From the NCBI GenBank assembly GCA_022605405.1, contig JABYQQ010000001.1:682001-746000 (forward strand): 64,000 nt of DNA, written 5' to 3'. The stretch is from Earliella scabrosa (lineage: Eukaryota; Basidiomycota; Agaricomycetes; Polyporales; Polyporaceae). Below, piece by piece: positions 45,737 to 57,369 of this stretch (positions are counted from its first letter, which is position 1; every line of letters starts with the position of its first letter). A program made the position numbers and the translations under genes. Under the pieces are notes generated by a model. That model searched no databases. It was given only the letters and a program-made list of their open reading frames with translations, and was not told the DNA's origin.

Positions 45737-48418
45737 TCACACAACCCCCTTGATGATATCCGCCAGCCGTTCAGCCATCGCGATGATGACCGAAGTCGGG
45801 TGCCCGGATACCTGTTCAGGGAAGACCGAGGCGTCGACGATGCGAAGTCCGCGGACGCCGTGAACGCGCAATTCGGGATCGACTACACTGTCTTCTGAGC
45901 TCCTCCCCATCCGGGCGGTGGAGGTCTACATTCAGCGGTCAGCAGCATATTTCACCTGCAATGTCTACTCAGTCGCTCACGGGATGCCACGCCGTCCTAG
46001 CGCGGTCGCGGATGAAGCTCCTTAGCTCCTCTTCAGTGACCTGGCACCGGTAGCGGGATCACGACGGTATTCTACTGAGATCAATCTGATAGTTCACAGT
46101 ACTCGGTCACTCACTTCGTCGGGATGTTTGCAGCCCATGGCAAAGGTCGGGTCTTCTTTGTCGGACGGGAGGAAATCAAGCAACTCGGACAGCGGTGGCG
46201 TTCGAGAGATGTGCAATATCAAGCGACAGGCTTTCATGGCGCCGTTCCAGTCGCTTTCGGTGGAAAGATACCTTGAGGGGAGTTAGCTACATGTGCGCGT
46301 TAAGGACGATGCGCGACGTGACGAGACATACTTCGGATCAATGAGTGGGTGGTCGAAGACGTTTGCAGACCGCAACTCAATCGTGCCCGTGCTCTGCGGT
46401 CGTAACATGGCCGCACCCTGCGCATCTTCAGATAAGTGATGTTGCACAAAGGTGGGGCAGGAACGTACCATGCCGTATCCGTATGTTCCCGAAGGCGGTG
46501 TCACATTGTCAACAGCTGGTGTAGTGAAGCATGAGGTTGCAATCTCAATATCAGGCGCTCCAGGACCTGTGGTCACGTCATCGACAGGAAGTCCTGGACC
46601 AATCGGTATTCTGAACATGCCTGTTAATCATCCGAGGAGTGAGACAACAGCAGGTGATCTTACCTCGGGTCATCCGAGCGAACGAACATGCCTGCAGGAA
46701 TGACAAGCGAGCTGAACGGGCCCGTTCCAAAGAGGCGCCAACGCAGCATGTTTAGAACGACTCGCAGTGGACTGTACACTTCGTTGTCCCAGCTGCAGCC
46801 TGGTTTGATACGGAAAGCGATAGAGCCGGGTATCAAATGCTGAGCCATCTGGTATGAGCGATGTATTCGAGAGCGAAGGAAATGACGAGGAGCTTACATC
46901 AGAGAGATTCTGGCCGACTTGCGGAAGGTGGTGAACGAGGGGTATCTTCAGCTTCTCGAGGTGTGCATCAGGACCGAGGCCAGACAACATGAGTAGCTGA
47001 GGGGTGCCGATGGCGCCGGCAGATAAGATGACTTCCTTGTGCGCCCTTACAACGAAACGAGGGCTATTCGGGCTTGTACAGATCTGGATACCAGTCGCCC
47101 TAGGGATACCGTCTTCCCGAACAAAGATGATCTTCTCTGTGGTGATCGACGTGGCCACAGTCAAATTGGGGCGTTCCAACACCGCCGTTGTGAGATAAGC
47201 TCGGGCCGTCGAACAACCTGCAGGCTATTTTGTTTGTTGTGCCAAGTGTGAACAGAGTAATGACTTACGCTCGCCGGACTCGTCTACGGTTCCCAGGAAA
47301 TCCGAAGCCCCAAGAGTACCCTCCGAGGTGTTGAAATCGCTGGTAGACAGCGTGAGGAGATGAAGCGAATCCGACTGAGAGCCCAAGTGACTCACTCGGT
47401 AAGGGGCACCCCAAGGTTTGCGACCGCTTCCAGAAACATCTCCCTGATGGGCTGCGAGTCGCAGGTTAACGTAGCTTCACGGTATTAGAGATACAGAATG
47501 ACTTACGGCGTGCGGAATGTGACGGGTGACTATAGGTCCATCGGTGCCCCGCTGAGAGCCCTGATCCGTGGCACGAGGCACATGCCGCTCGGACTTCAGA
47601 AAGTACCTAGTTAAATGTTAGGGCAAAGGTATATGCGCCATGGCCGCACCATCGAACGCACTTCTTCAGGGACTCATAGCTCCATCCCGTCGCGCCCAGA
47701 TTCTCCCACGAGTCGAAGTCTGGATGCGATTAAGTCGACATGCAAGGATAACGGACGAGAGCGTGACGATCTACCTTGAGGGGCACATTGATGATATACC
47801 ATGAAGTTCATTGAGCTGTGTGATGTATGTGTGAGTAGCCGTGCATGATTTCGAATCGTGCATACAGACCTAGTTCCTCCGAGTATCTTTCCGCGTGCCC
47901 AATGCAGCTTACGACCACCGAGTTCGGGCTGGGGCCTGGGGAGGATCAGGTTCGGTGGGGTATGGGTAGTCAGTATTCGTCTCCTCAACTCACACAGTTT
48001 CATAGTTCCAGTCCGATACACCATGAAACATCTTGGTAGGTGCCAACGGGATCCGGCTCATCAGGTCGCTCATATGACTGGAGTAGATCAGTATTCGAGC
48101 CACCGTAGGAGACAGCAAGGAATTACCTTTTCCCGGCCTCGACCAACAGGACAGAGACGTTGGGGTCCTCGGAAAGTCTAGCAGCAAGGACGCAGCCGGC
48201 GGTACCTGCAATACTCAGTGAGCTCGCGGTCGGTCAAACTCTGGAAGAGCCCCTTTTTCACCTCCACCCACGATCACATAGTCGAACGAGCGCACTGTGG
48301 AGTCCGAAGAGACTCCAGGGTTCACATCAACATCTGGTGTGTTCGACGAGAGGGGTGTTGCAAAAGCCGTAGGGTCATCGACCAACAGCGACTCGAGCTT
48401 GGACTGTGAGTACCCCAT
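45737..48418 (-). CDS. GMC-family flavin oxidoreductase, probably intracellular
   Basis: FAD-dependent glucose-methanol-choline oxidoreductase (alcohol oxidase/dehydrogenase class). The ATG at 48418 gives MGYSQSKLESLLVDDPTAF with no signal peptide. The dinucleotide-binding motif crosses the first intron: FDYVIVGGG then TAGCVLAARLSEDPNVSVL. The second GMC signature is SAGAIGTPQLLMLSGLGP followed by HHLPQVGQNLSD. Near the C-terminus RTAWHP carries the first catalytic His, and GLRIVDASVFPEQVSGHPTS supplies the second active-site His. It ends MAERLADIIKGVV with TGA at 45737. About twelve introns. Secreted aryl-alcohol oxidases have an export signal, so lack of one suggests a biosynthetic rather than lignin-related role (inference). 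TATAAGG on the minus strand lies about 50 bases before the ATG. Confidence 0.87.
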
Positions 48419-49487
48419 CGTGATCGCCGGGATTTGTGATGGGGAGAATCTGTATCCAACTTGCCCCCCTTATATTCATGACAAATGTTCTGGAAGAACA
48501 CTAGCGCAATTGCGTGCTGCAAATGATGGTACACACCGGCAGTCGTGAGAAAGGAGAGTGGATGGTCTCCGACGTGTTGATATGAGTGAGACAGGGGTTC
48601 AGTTGGACACATACATCTTACCTCATCCATAGTCAAGCCCTTGTGTACCTTGAGTACTTGAGAGCCAGCGAAGATCGGTCGTATGAGTAGTCAGCGACTC
48701 ATCCATTCAACTCCTGGACGTTTTGAGCTGACCTCTGAAGTGCACGCATCAAGTGGTCACCTGGACCACTGGAACCGTCGCCAAGACCTTCAAGGCGCTC
48801 GCGGCTCGAGTGCTGCCCACGGGCCAGTTGCCCAAGAGGGTAGGTAGTAGGGGTAGGTATGTCGGATATCTTGACGAGCCTTTGAGCGCACGCTGTGATG
48901 AAGAGAAGATTCGCCAACGGTAGGTGAGACTCAGATATACACGTATGCATGCACGCCGGCCTGAGACCCAGAATAGCGGTATCGCCGCGGAGCCGGGGCC
49001 GGGGAGGCCTGGGGCGGACCGTTGCTAGTACTTCTGCGTGGTTGTGAGTGAGCCTCCGGTGGTGGTAGATCTCAAAGGTTAAACTTGCCGGTGTCCGAGA
49101 GGTAGTAGACTAGCAGACAGGCACCTAGCCTGGGGGTTGTGATCCTGCTTCGTAATCAAGCCACGACGTCAGCGGGTCGGCACTCACCAGAATGTCTCCA
49201 GAGAACGGACTGCCCGATCAATACCCACTAATCGCCGTTGTGACCGTCTTGAACGCCATCGAGGAAGTTGAACCAGCGTAGCGCACGCCAACAGTACTTG
49301 GACATGCCTTCGCCGGGCCGGACCGAGCCGAGCGCTTGACTACTGGGTCCTTCGAGTAAGTACAACTTGATTCACACAAGGCAACTTGGGGTAGTGCACA
49401 ATACTAGGTTACCACAAAGATCAATACACCAATCAATCCTACACGCACGTTCCTCCCAAATTCGTGGTACAATCAAAATCAATGACA
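48419..49487. promoter_or_regulatory. GMC promoter and spacer
   Basis: CCTTATA at 48469-48475 reads as TATAAGG on the minus strand, 51 bases upstream of the GMC start. The remaining kilobase, partly GC-rich, contains no recognisable gene. Confidence 0.45.
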
Positions 49488-50684
49488 TCAAAAGACCTCG
49501 TCCTCATCTTGAATACCTTCTTGAAGGGGTCCGAACGCAGCGAGTTCTGGAGTCATGCCATGCTGCACCATGCCAGCCAGTCCGCGAGCGTTCTCCTGCT
49601 GGTCGATCATCGCGACTTGCTCAGAGATTGTCTTCTGTTGGTCCGCAATGGTATCGCGTGCGACGCGGAGCTCGCCCTGGAGACGGCGTACGACCGCGAG
49701 AGTCTCCTCCCGGCGGGACGCGCTTACTTCGGTGGCTCGCAGCTGGAGGGCGTCGAAGGCCGCTGACAGTGTCCCAAAGACGTTCTATCAGAGGCAACCG
49801 AGGTCAGCAAGCGGGAGTCGCTACGAAAACACATGTGCACGTACAGTCATCCGGGCCACTCTAGAACGAGAACTCTCTAGATCACGTCGCAAGTTCTCTA
49901 GCTCGACGCGCTGGAGTTCGCCCATCTTGACTTGCTCGTCGAGTGCTTCGCGCGCGAGCCGGAGCTCTGTACGGAGTTCGCGCTCGGTGGCTTTCATCGC
50001 GGCGGTGGAGCGTGTCTTCTCGTCGATAGCGTCGGCCAACATGGTGACCAAGTCCTCGTTCTGCCGTAAGGCCTGTTCCACCATGTCTTGGAGTTCCGCG
50101 ATGGAGTCACCCTGTGTCGCGAGCATGCTCTTGAGGAGCTCCACTTGACGAGGCTCCGAGTCGGCGGTCCACCAGTCCACAGCTGAGGTTGCCGCAGTTA
50201 ACAGGATCCATCCGAGTACGAGAAGGAATCCGAGTGCGAGAGCAGCGTCGACAGCGTTTGGCCAGGACATGGAGGAAGATGTGGAATGGTCCAGGGTCGA
50301 GAGTGTAGATGAGACCAGCAGGACACTTGCGAAGGAGAGGATCAGAACGACCAGATAATCGACGAAAGACACGCTGCGGAGCAAGGTGGTCGAGGTTATC
50401 GAGGAGATGCCGGGGACGAGGGCCTTGACGAGGAACTCGAGGATGACAGCCGCAATGAGGAGACTGGAAGCGAAGTTGCCTATTGGCCTGGGGAGGGATC
50501 CAGATACTGTTGCTTTGAGCAGTCTCTACGTCGCAAGCGCCAATATGGGGATCGGGGAGAGATGAGCGAGGACGCGCCACCGGATAAGTAGTACTGCGGG
50601 GAGGCGTTCAGACGAGGGACAACAAAGGAGACAGTCCAGGTGGCAGGCCGAGTACATGTTCGTCACCAGAGGCTGGCATGCCAT
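49488..50684 (-). CDS. Membrane-anchored coiled-coil protein, unknown function
   Basis: An ATG at 50684 (MACQPLVTNMYSACHLDCLL) can be spliced by a GTGGCG..GTAGAG intron to a segment SGSLPRPIGNFASSLLIAAV. Three hydrophobic helices follow: SSLLIAAVILEFLVKALV, YLVVLILSFASVLLVSS and AALALGFLLVLGWILLTAA. A long coiled coil comes next (LLKSMLATQGDSIAELQDMV; TERELRTELRLAREALDEQ; QRVELENLRRDLESSRSRV), then a 61-base intron and a second coiled-coil stretch (RLQGELRVARDTIADQQKT). It ends EGIQDEDEVF at 49488. No family recognised. The first exon and the upstream intron are the least certain; the helices and coiled coil are well supported as coding. Confidence 0.65.
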
Positions 50685-51228
50685 GTCGGCCTCGGCAGCC
50701 GCAACGGCCCGATTAGACGCTCGTAAGAGGCATCGTCGCCAACTCCGAGGTTCCCTCTGTTCTAACTTCTGCAACCTGCGACCATCCCTCCTACGTAGTC
50801 TCTGCGACTCACCCCGACGTACGGTAGTCTCTTGCCACATTTTTAGGTACTTGACCTTGTGCTCGGGTCGTTGAACGCCACGTCGAGCTCGCTCGGGCCC
50901 GCCGCTCCTCCTTGTACCGCGCCTCTGCGTCTCAAGGCCCAAGCCGTCTCTGGCACAGGCGATGTAGGGTCTATCGCTTTTGTCAGACTGAGGTAGAGGA
51001 CGAAGAACAGGTGCGTGCTTTGCCCTGGTGGTTCTCCGGCACCAATTGTAGCGCGACTCGAACTTGGGTGCCAAATACCCTGCAGGTCACGAAGATCAGG
51101 CGTCGTCGCTTCACAATCAGTAAGTTGATCAGTTTACCGTAGCTGAAATGAGACACTGTTGTGACAGTTTCGAGTTTCTGAGTCTAGGTCCAGGAAATAC
51201 GTACGATCCTATAGTAGTCGACTCTTTC

Positions 51229-51772
51229 ACGGCGGGCACCGCCCCAGAACTGGTCGCCAGAAATGTTCGGGAAAATCTCCACTGAGGCGACCTGACCTGA
51301 ACATTCACCATGCATATCCGGCGCTGTAACAGCTAACTTATACCGACACTATAGCTCAACTTTCCGGTAGTAGGGAATGAAGAATACTTCGGTGTCATTT
51401 CCAATAGAAAGAAATGTTTCTTCGAGGTGAACTATTCGGTGGCGGGGGGTTTGAACGGGAAGAGGTGACCTATCCAGGGCAGCAGAACGTGTCATAATGG
51501 TCGGAATGTGACATATCTGCGCGCTGATTAGGTGACATTCACTCGGAGGCCTTTCTGAGTCATTGATAGGCTACCTTTGTCCATCCTTTCCAGTCGCAGT
51601 CTTTGTTCACTTGTAAGGCTTCCTTCCTTGCTCACTTAAAGGCTCGACAAGGGTCCAGCTAATGCTACCTCTCCAGATAACGATAATCATGCTCAAAAGA
51701 TCAAGTCAGGTCGCCTCAGTGGAGATTTTCCCGAACATTTCTGGCGACCGGTTCTGGGGCGGTGCCCGTCGT
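51229..51772. repeat. Near-perfect inverted repeat, arms about 70 bp, 400-bp spacer
   Basis: Left arm 51229-51300 and right arm 51701-51772 are reverse complements with about three mismatches in 72 bases. The core shared text is CAGGTCGCCTCAGTGGAG followed by ATTTTCCCGAACATTTCTGG and CGACC. Read outward from either arm the frame gives VASVEIFPNISGD then FWGGAR, so the arms may be copies of a coding fragment. The spacer is AT-richer and has no gene. Confidence 0.85.
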
Positions 51773-51903
51773 GTTTGGGCCTCGTCACGCGCCCGCGCGC
51801 ACAACGAAGTATGCTCATTCCTCGCCCCGACACACCCGAGCCTGGCATCTGCGCTGTCTCTGCGACCATCCACTGGAAAAGGTGCCGTATCCTTATAAGG
51901 ATG

Positions 51904-51979
51904 ACAGGGCCTGATAGTGACCGCGGACGACAAGACGTTGTACGAGTGCTGAGAAGTTCGGCAAATCGGGTGCTTGGCC
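51904..51979 (+). pseudogene. Relic of an SRPBCC gene
   Basis: About 76 bases align at the nucleotide level with the C-terminal exon of the secreted SRPBCC gene (36275-36350), including GTGACCGCGGACG and TGTACGAGTGC. Translation gives QGLIVTADDKTLYEC, then an in-frame TGA, then a small deletion relative to the intact copy. No other part of the gene was identified with confidence nearby, so this is a decayed fragment. Confidence 0.7.
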
Positions 51980-52330
51980 CATGTCGACGTGTGCAAGGAC
52001 CCGTGCACGGTCTCTGATACGTTGTCGGGGCTGGTATGGATAGGAATGTCATTTCTAGGTACGATTGTACATCCGTGGCGGGAGTAATCGATCGAACATG
52101 ACGTGTACTTATATTCTATCAACACTAGAGGGTTTAGTCTGCCAGACTTCTCGTTCAACTGTCCGAGACGTTATGCGCACCGTAGCTATGAGTACCATCG
52201 CTCTGTCAGACGACGTCTTGGACATGCTCGCCATCTCCACGTTGCGAATCGCTGCTCCTCAGCATTCGCGGCCCAATCCCCGGCACCTCTTTCAGCTCGA
52301 ACTCCGTCGTTGACGGTCCAGCAGCGAACA

Positions 52331-54364
52331 TCATCTGTGAAAAATGAGTGCCCCAAAAATGTGGAGAAAACAGATGGGACGAACCGAAGGCAAGGCGACC
52401 TCCCTCACCGCTGTGTCGGATTCCTTGTGCTTGGGAAGGACAGCACGCGACCTGAATGGGTTGGTCTCGGTCGCTTCAACCTCTCCAACGCTCATGATCA
52501 GTCTTCGAGTGTTGAGCCTGGGGTGAAACATCCATGATGCCAGTTACAGCGGGCCGATATACGTGGAACGTACGCGATTAGGACAGAATTAGAGTTCACT
52601 GCAAGAGCGGTGAGTTTGAGTTTCGTGCAACGGAAAAAGTGGCAACGGACCTTGCTGAGAGATATACAGGAAGGCGGTACATATGGTGCTTGTCGGGAAT
52701 GCGGCGATCTTGGTAAAATCACTGTCAGTAGGTGTAGAGTCGATTGAGAATCGCAAGTTTGAACACACCAGTCCAAGGGCGGTAGCGTTGAACATGCTAC
52801 GTGCAGGCGAATTTGTTAGTGTTCCTTGATGACGAATCGATTGTCTTACCAGAGAAGCAAGCCTGATGTAGGAAATCGCCGTGATGGTGAGTTGAAGCGA
52901 TCACGCAAGGTTTGGAGCACCTACCTGTGCTGATCGCGTATGTAATGAGGACATCGATCATCGTGTTTGTCCTGAAAGGATATGCGTTCAGTGATGAACT
53001 GGCGTGGCAAGATATACGAGGGTCACCGTTTGATACCGGTACGATTCTTGTTCAAGGCCCAAATCAGCACGCCAGTCAATCCCATGTCTCCAACGAGCAT
53101 CAGAGCAGAGGCAGTTGTGATGATCCACTAATACACGAGCGCGTTAATCTCCTTTGTGTTATGGACTGGACGAACAACCACGCACTCCACCAAAATGGGT
53201 CGACTTCTCCAAATCATTGATCTCGAACGCTTGGGCCGCTAGCGCTATAGGAGAATTGATGGCACCGATATTACTGCAGAGTTAGAAACTTACAGAACCA
53301 GAAGCCTGCAATTTAGAATCGAGTGAGCATGATGTGCTTAGGTTCCAAACAAGCATACGTACCACATGACGCAAGATTGAGGATCATCTAACAATCACGT
53401 AGCAGGTTAGGTTAGGGGATCTATGTCGTTGATGAGTACCAGTACTCACTGCGAAGTACACGATGTAACGGTACTTGTAGCCAACTACCCGCGACGATCA
53501 ACATTGGTATGGCGCGGAAGTTGAGTTGGCTCAACTTACGGATAAGGGCGCGGCGTGCGAAGAAGCTAAGGGTGTCACAGTTTTAGTGCATGTATCTCGG
53601 AGAGGTAGGACGCACATACAACTGAACGAGAAGATTGTTGATTGACTGCTTAATCGTGTCAGCTACCTAGTTCGGACGAGACAAAGTTGCACGAGTTTAC
53701 CCCAAAAATCGGTAGAAGCTACATAGGCTCCGAGTCAGCGAGACGAAACACCTGCCGTCAAAACGCCTTCCACGCACCTTCGACGACCTAGATGATTCCC
53801 ATACACCGGTGAATCTAATTGGGAATTTCAGTCACTACTTACATGGCGGCGCCGGATATGATTATGAGCGGATTGAAATAATTCGTGACGAGGTAAAAGA
53901 AGCTTCGAAGGGCTTTGTTCAGTAGGATTCCCCACCGTCATGACATAAGCGTACCTTGTGTGCATGACCATGCCGCAGCACGCGGTCTGGATTAGTCTGG
54001 CCGCAAGGCTGTGAGCATTTGGCGGTTGACGGACAAATGAAATCCGCTCTAACACGATAGCCACGACCTGTGAGCACAACCGGTGGCGAGTCAGTTACTA
54101 TACAGGCCGCCCAAGCGGTGAACGTACCCATATCTTGAGATAAACCGGGTCTTTCGCATAAAATCTGAAGTAGATGAAGAGACTTTGGAGCAGGACACCC
54201 TCCAGACTGTTTCGCAGCGGGATGTCGTCAATGGTGCGATAACTGAGAAAGAGAAGTGATGCTTACACAGCAACGATGAACGTTCCTAGCAGAATCGCAG
54301 CAAGTCCCTGTATGAACCGATCTCGCAGTGAGCTAGGGATAGCGATTGCAGGGGGAATATCCAT
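52331..54364 (-). CDS. DUF6534-like seven-helix membrane protein 2
   Basis: Second member of the 7-TM family. The ATG at 54364 gives MDIPPAIAIPSSLRDRFIQG and helix 1 (GLAAILLGTFIVAV). Exon 2 contains the hallmark LLQSLFIYFRFYAKDPVYLK. Next come RLIQTACCGMVMHT and the family core SFFYLVTNYFNPLIIISG. A later exon encodes RTNTMIDVLITYAISTG, matching the helix-6/7 signature, and the tail begins LNTRRLIMSVGEVEATE and ends GALIFHR at 52331. About twelve introns. The tail arrangement (LN.R at its start) matches protein 1. It appears intact. TATAAGG on the minus strand lies about 45 bases upstream of the ATG. Confidence 0.68.
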
Positions 54365-55296
54365 GGTGGAAGCCTAGCTGACTCTTGTACTGCAGTGACG
54401 TCGCCTTATAACTCAAACACATAGCATGACGAGTTGGTCCTGCGTCCGGGAAAAATTCAATGAGACAGTAATGGCTGACAGGTCGTGATTGAGTTCGATA
54501 AATCGCAGATACTTGAGCGGTCCCATCCGGCCAGGTCGGAGAGATCTGCCAGCAGTGCATGCCCGCCACGGTACTTTCTCGGCAATAGAACGAGAGGGTT
54601 CGCGATGTGTGAGCGATGTGGTCGGATCGGTCTTCGCAATTGATATGGAACGTATTTTTGGAGCTGTCAAGGCGTCGAAGGAGTTACAGCATCCCGCCCA
54701 GCGTGTCAGCCTGAGTGGCCATGGGTGGATCTCTGCTACCGTTGGTGAGAGGATTGGCAACGAACTTCTTGATTGATGTCCATGGGAGAGACATGCGGTA
54801 GATAAGTGGAAGAGAGCTTCCCCGCCTCAAGTGGTCCAAGATGAGCCCGAGTGTCATGCGTGGCTGGGCGTGTGAGCTGAGACACTGGGAGTGGACTGAC
54901 GAGTTTGGGGTCAACACAGCCACGTCAACCAGGCGGCAAGTACATATCTCAGCGCCCGGCGCTCCGAGGTCCGTCTTCTCAGATCTTCTCGCTCCCAGGA
55001 ATGCCCTGGATCATACGCGCCGACGAGAGGAGGACCCCTGCCAGACTACACCTCAGAAATTGTGACAGGTACGGAGCATGTCCTGTTCAATTGCGCAATA
55101 AACGCGCAACGTCATCACTTCTGGTATACTCAGTCCCGGATGCCTTCCCCGTGAGTTATGCGGCCGCTGAGAGTCGGCTTGTTGTGTTCTGCTAGATGCA
55201 TGGTACCATATGCTATCGTACCTCTGTGGATGGGTATAAAAGTTACCGATATCCAACACGGACCCGCCTTCAAGCCATTCCACTTTCGAGTCCGCT
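54365..55296. promoter_or_regulatory. Divergent promoter region, DUF6534 gene 2 and P450-1
   Basis: Two TATA boxes are visible: CCTTATA at 54404-54410 (minus-strand TATAAGG) for the 7-TM gene, and TATAAAAG from 55235 for the P450, 62 bases before its ATG. No other gene seen in the 930 bases. Confidence 0.55.
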
Positions 55297-57369
55297 ATGG
55301 CTGCTATCATCACTGCGGCCCCCTTGGTGCTCACCGCTGGTGTGGCGGCTCTATCTGCCGTGCTACTCTTCATTGCCTACCCAGATCGATATGTGACCAC
55401 AAATCCCCGTCCTGACCTCCCGGGCCCGAAGGGGCTTCCGGTCCTTGGCAATTTACTGCAGGTCATCCCATGGCGATACCATGTGCTGCAGTGGTTCATC
55501 CGCTTGATCGAAGCCTACGGGCCCATCTGCACCTTCACGTTCCCGCCCTGGGGCAGGGGAATTCTAATCAATCGCCCAGAGTGGCTCGCTCACATCAAGA
55601 AAGGTGCGAAGGCTCTATCTATATCCTAGGCTTACCTGACAGCGATGCGTAGCCGACATGCAAAAGTACTCTCGCGGTCCCATTGCGGTGGAGGTATTTT
55701 CTGAGTTTCCAGGCGGGATGGCGCCCGTTGCCTCAGAAGGAGCTCAATGGCGTCTAGCTAGAAAGACGATGTTGTAAGTGCCTGCCAGACCTAGTGTACC
55801 GTTCTTGTCTGACAATTCGGCCCACAGTCCTATCTTTACTATCCGTGCGTTCACAGAGCACGTGTCCCTTGCAATGAATGAAGTATGTCGGCAGTACCTT
55901 CGTCATGCATTGCCTCTGAGGGCACGTCTCATATCCGATGCTCTAATCTAGCTCGTGCCCATGACTCGCAAGTTGCTCCTCAGTGCAAGCAATCAGGGAG
56001 TTCCGATTGATTGGAATGGTGAGAACCTCAAAGTCCACGCTCTTTCCATGGTCGGAACTAATTCTGCGTCAGATCTGGCTGGTCGGATCGCCATTGCCAT
56101 TTTCACGCGCTCATCATTCAACACCAAAACGGACATCCTCCAGCCAGATGTAGAGTGCATGAAAAGGCCTGACACGCTCCGTGATGCGCTCCAACTTCTC
56201 AATCTCATGTCTGCTCGGCAAGTCACCGATTACCCCCTTCGAAAATGCGTACTCATTATCCCTACAGCCGTCTCTTCAACCCTTTCTGGAGAGTCACAGA
56301 GATTGTATGTCAAATAGGATCGTCGTGTGAGCTGCGACTGATTCTCGTCCCAGATCACCGGCGATCGTTTCCGGTTCATCAAAGCTCGCAGGTACATCAG
56401 AGACATCGTTTCTGATATGGTCCGCCAACGCAAGGAAACCGAATCACACGCAAAGGGAGGAGCTTCTGACCACCATGACGACTTCCTCTCCATGCTTCTG
56501 AAGGATCCGACGTTCGACGATCCTGTCCTTATCCGCGATATCCTTGTCACGGTCTTGTTCGCAGGTCGCGACAACACGCAGAATGCTCTTGCGTGGGGTC
56601 TTCACGCCCTCATGAAAGAGCCCAAGTGGATAGATCGCTTGCGGGAGGAAGCGAAGGTGAATAGGAAGCCCGACCGCGAGATGGATTACCAGGAGCTCGC
56701 GGTACGTGTACGCTCATCGTCACCGTGTCGCTTTCTCACCCGGTTCGCAGAGCTACCCAGTCCACCTCGCTGTGTTCTACGAGACCGTCCGTCTCTGGCC
56801 TGGACTACCAAAGAATGCTCGCCTCGCGCTCTGCGACGACGTCTTGCCGGCGCTTCCTCAATACGATCTTCCTGCCGTCAAGGTCGAGAAGGGCGAATAC
56901 ATCTTCTGGTCGGATTACCACATGATGCGTAGCGCGGAGGTAGGGTTTTCCTGGTTCCGTCGCACGCACGAGGTGCTGAACGGGTTCTCAGGTGTGGGGA
57001 CCTACCGCGAATGACTTTGACCCCGGACGACACTTGAACGCCGATGGCAGCTTTGTACGGCCCACGCAGCCGAATTTCAACGCGTTCGGCGCTGGTCCGC
57101 GACTTTGGTGTGTTCCGTTCACTTCCTCGTGCACACGCCACTGGCGTTGAACGATCAATCACAGCCCTGCTGCTCAGCTCGCTACCTACGAGTTCGTTGC
57201 GTGCCTCGCAGGCATTCTCCCGTACTTCGACTTCACGCACCTTGAAGGGGTCTCCCCAAATGGGAAACCCTGTGAAGCACCGAGTATGGCAGAGACGTAC
57301 ACTTCTTCACTTGCCGCCCCGCTGTGGGTTACCGTCCGACGCTGCGAGGGTGCAGAGGTGCCCCAGTAA
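55297..57369 (+). CDS. Cytochrome P450 monooxygenase 1
   Basis: Membrane-anchored microsomal P450. The ATG at 55297 opens a hydrophobic anchor (PLVLTAGVAALSAVLLFIAY) followed by the proline hinge RPDLPGPKGLPVLGNLL. Later exons carry ADMQKYSRGPIAVEVFSEFP; the I-helix LFAGRDNTQNALAWGLHAL; the ExxR motif YETVRLWPGLP; and the PERF-like region NDFDPGRHL. The heme-binding loop is NAFGAGPRLC joined across an intron to PAAQLATYEFVAC. The C-terminus ends RRCEGAEVPQ, TAA at 57367. The pattern (AGRD I-helix, NAFxAGPRLC) is typical of the CYP52 clan of fatty-chain hydroxylases in basidiomycetes, an inference. Heme loop has C-P-A rather than the usual C-x-G, so Gly at C+2 is Ala. About ten introns. Confidence 0.83.

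Larger units (their letters stand above)
50685..52330. other. Intergenic with inverted repeat and gene relic
   Basis: Contains the inverted repeat (51229-51772) and the SRPBCC relic (51904-51979). No intact gene recognised. A perfect 12-base palindrome TCCTTATAAGGA lies near 51889. Confidence 0.45.
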
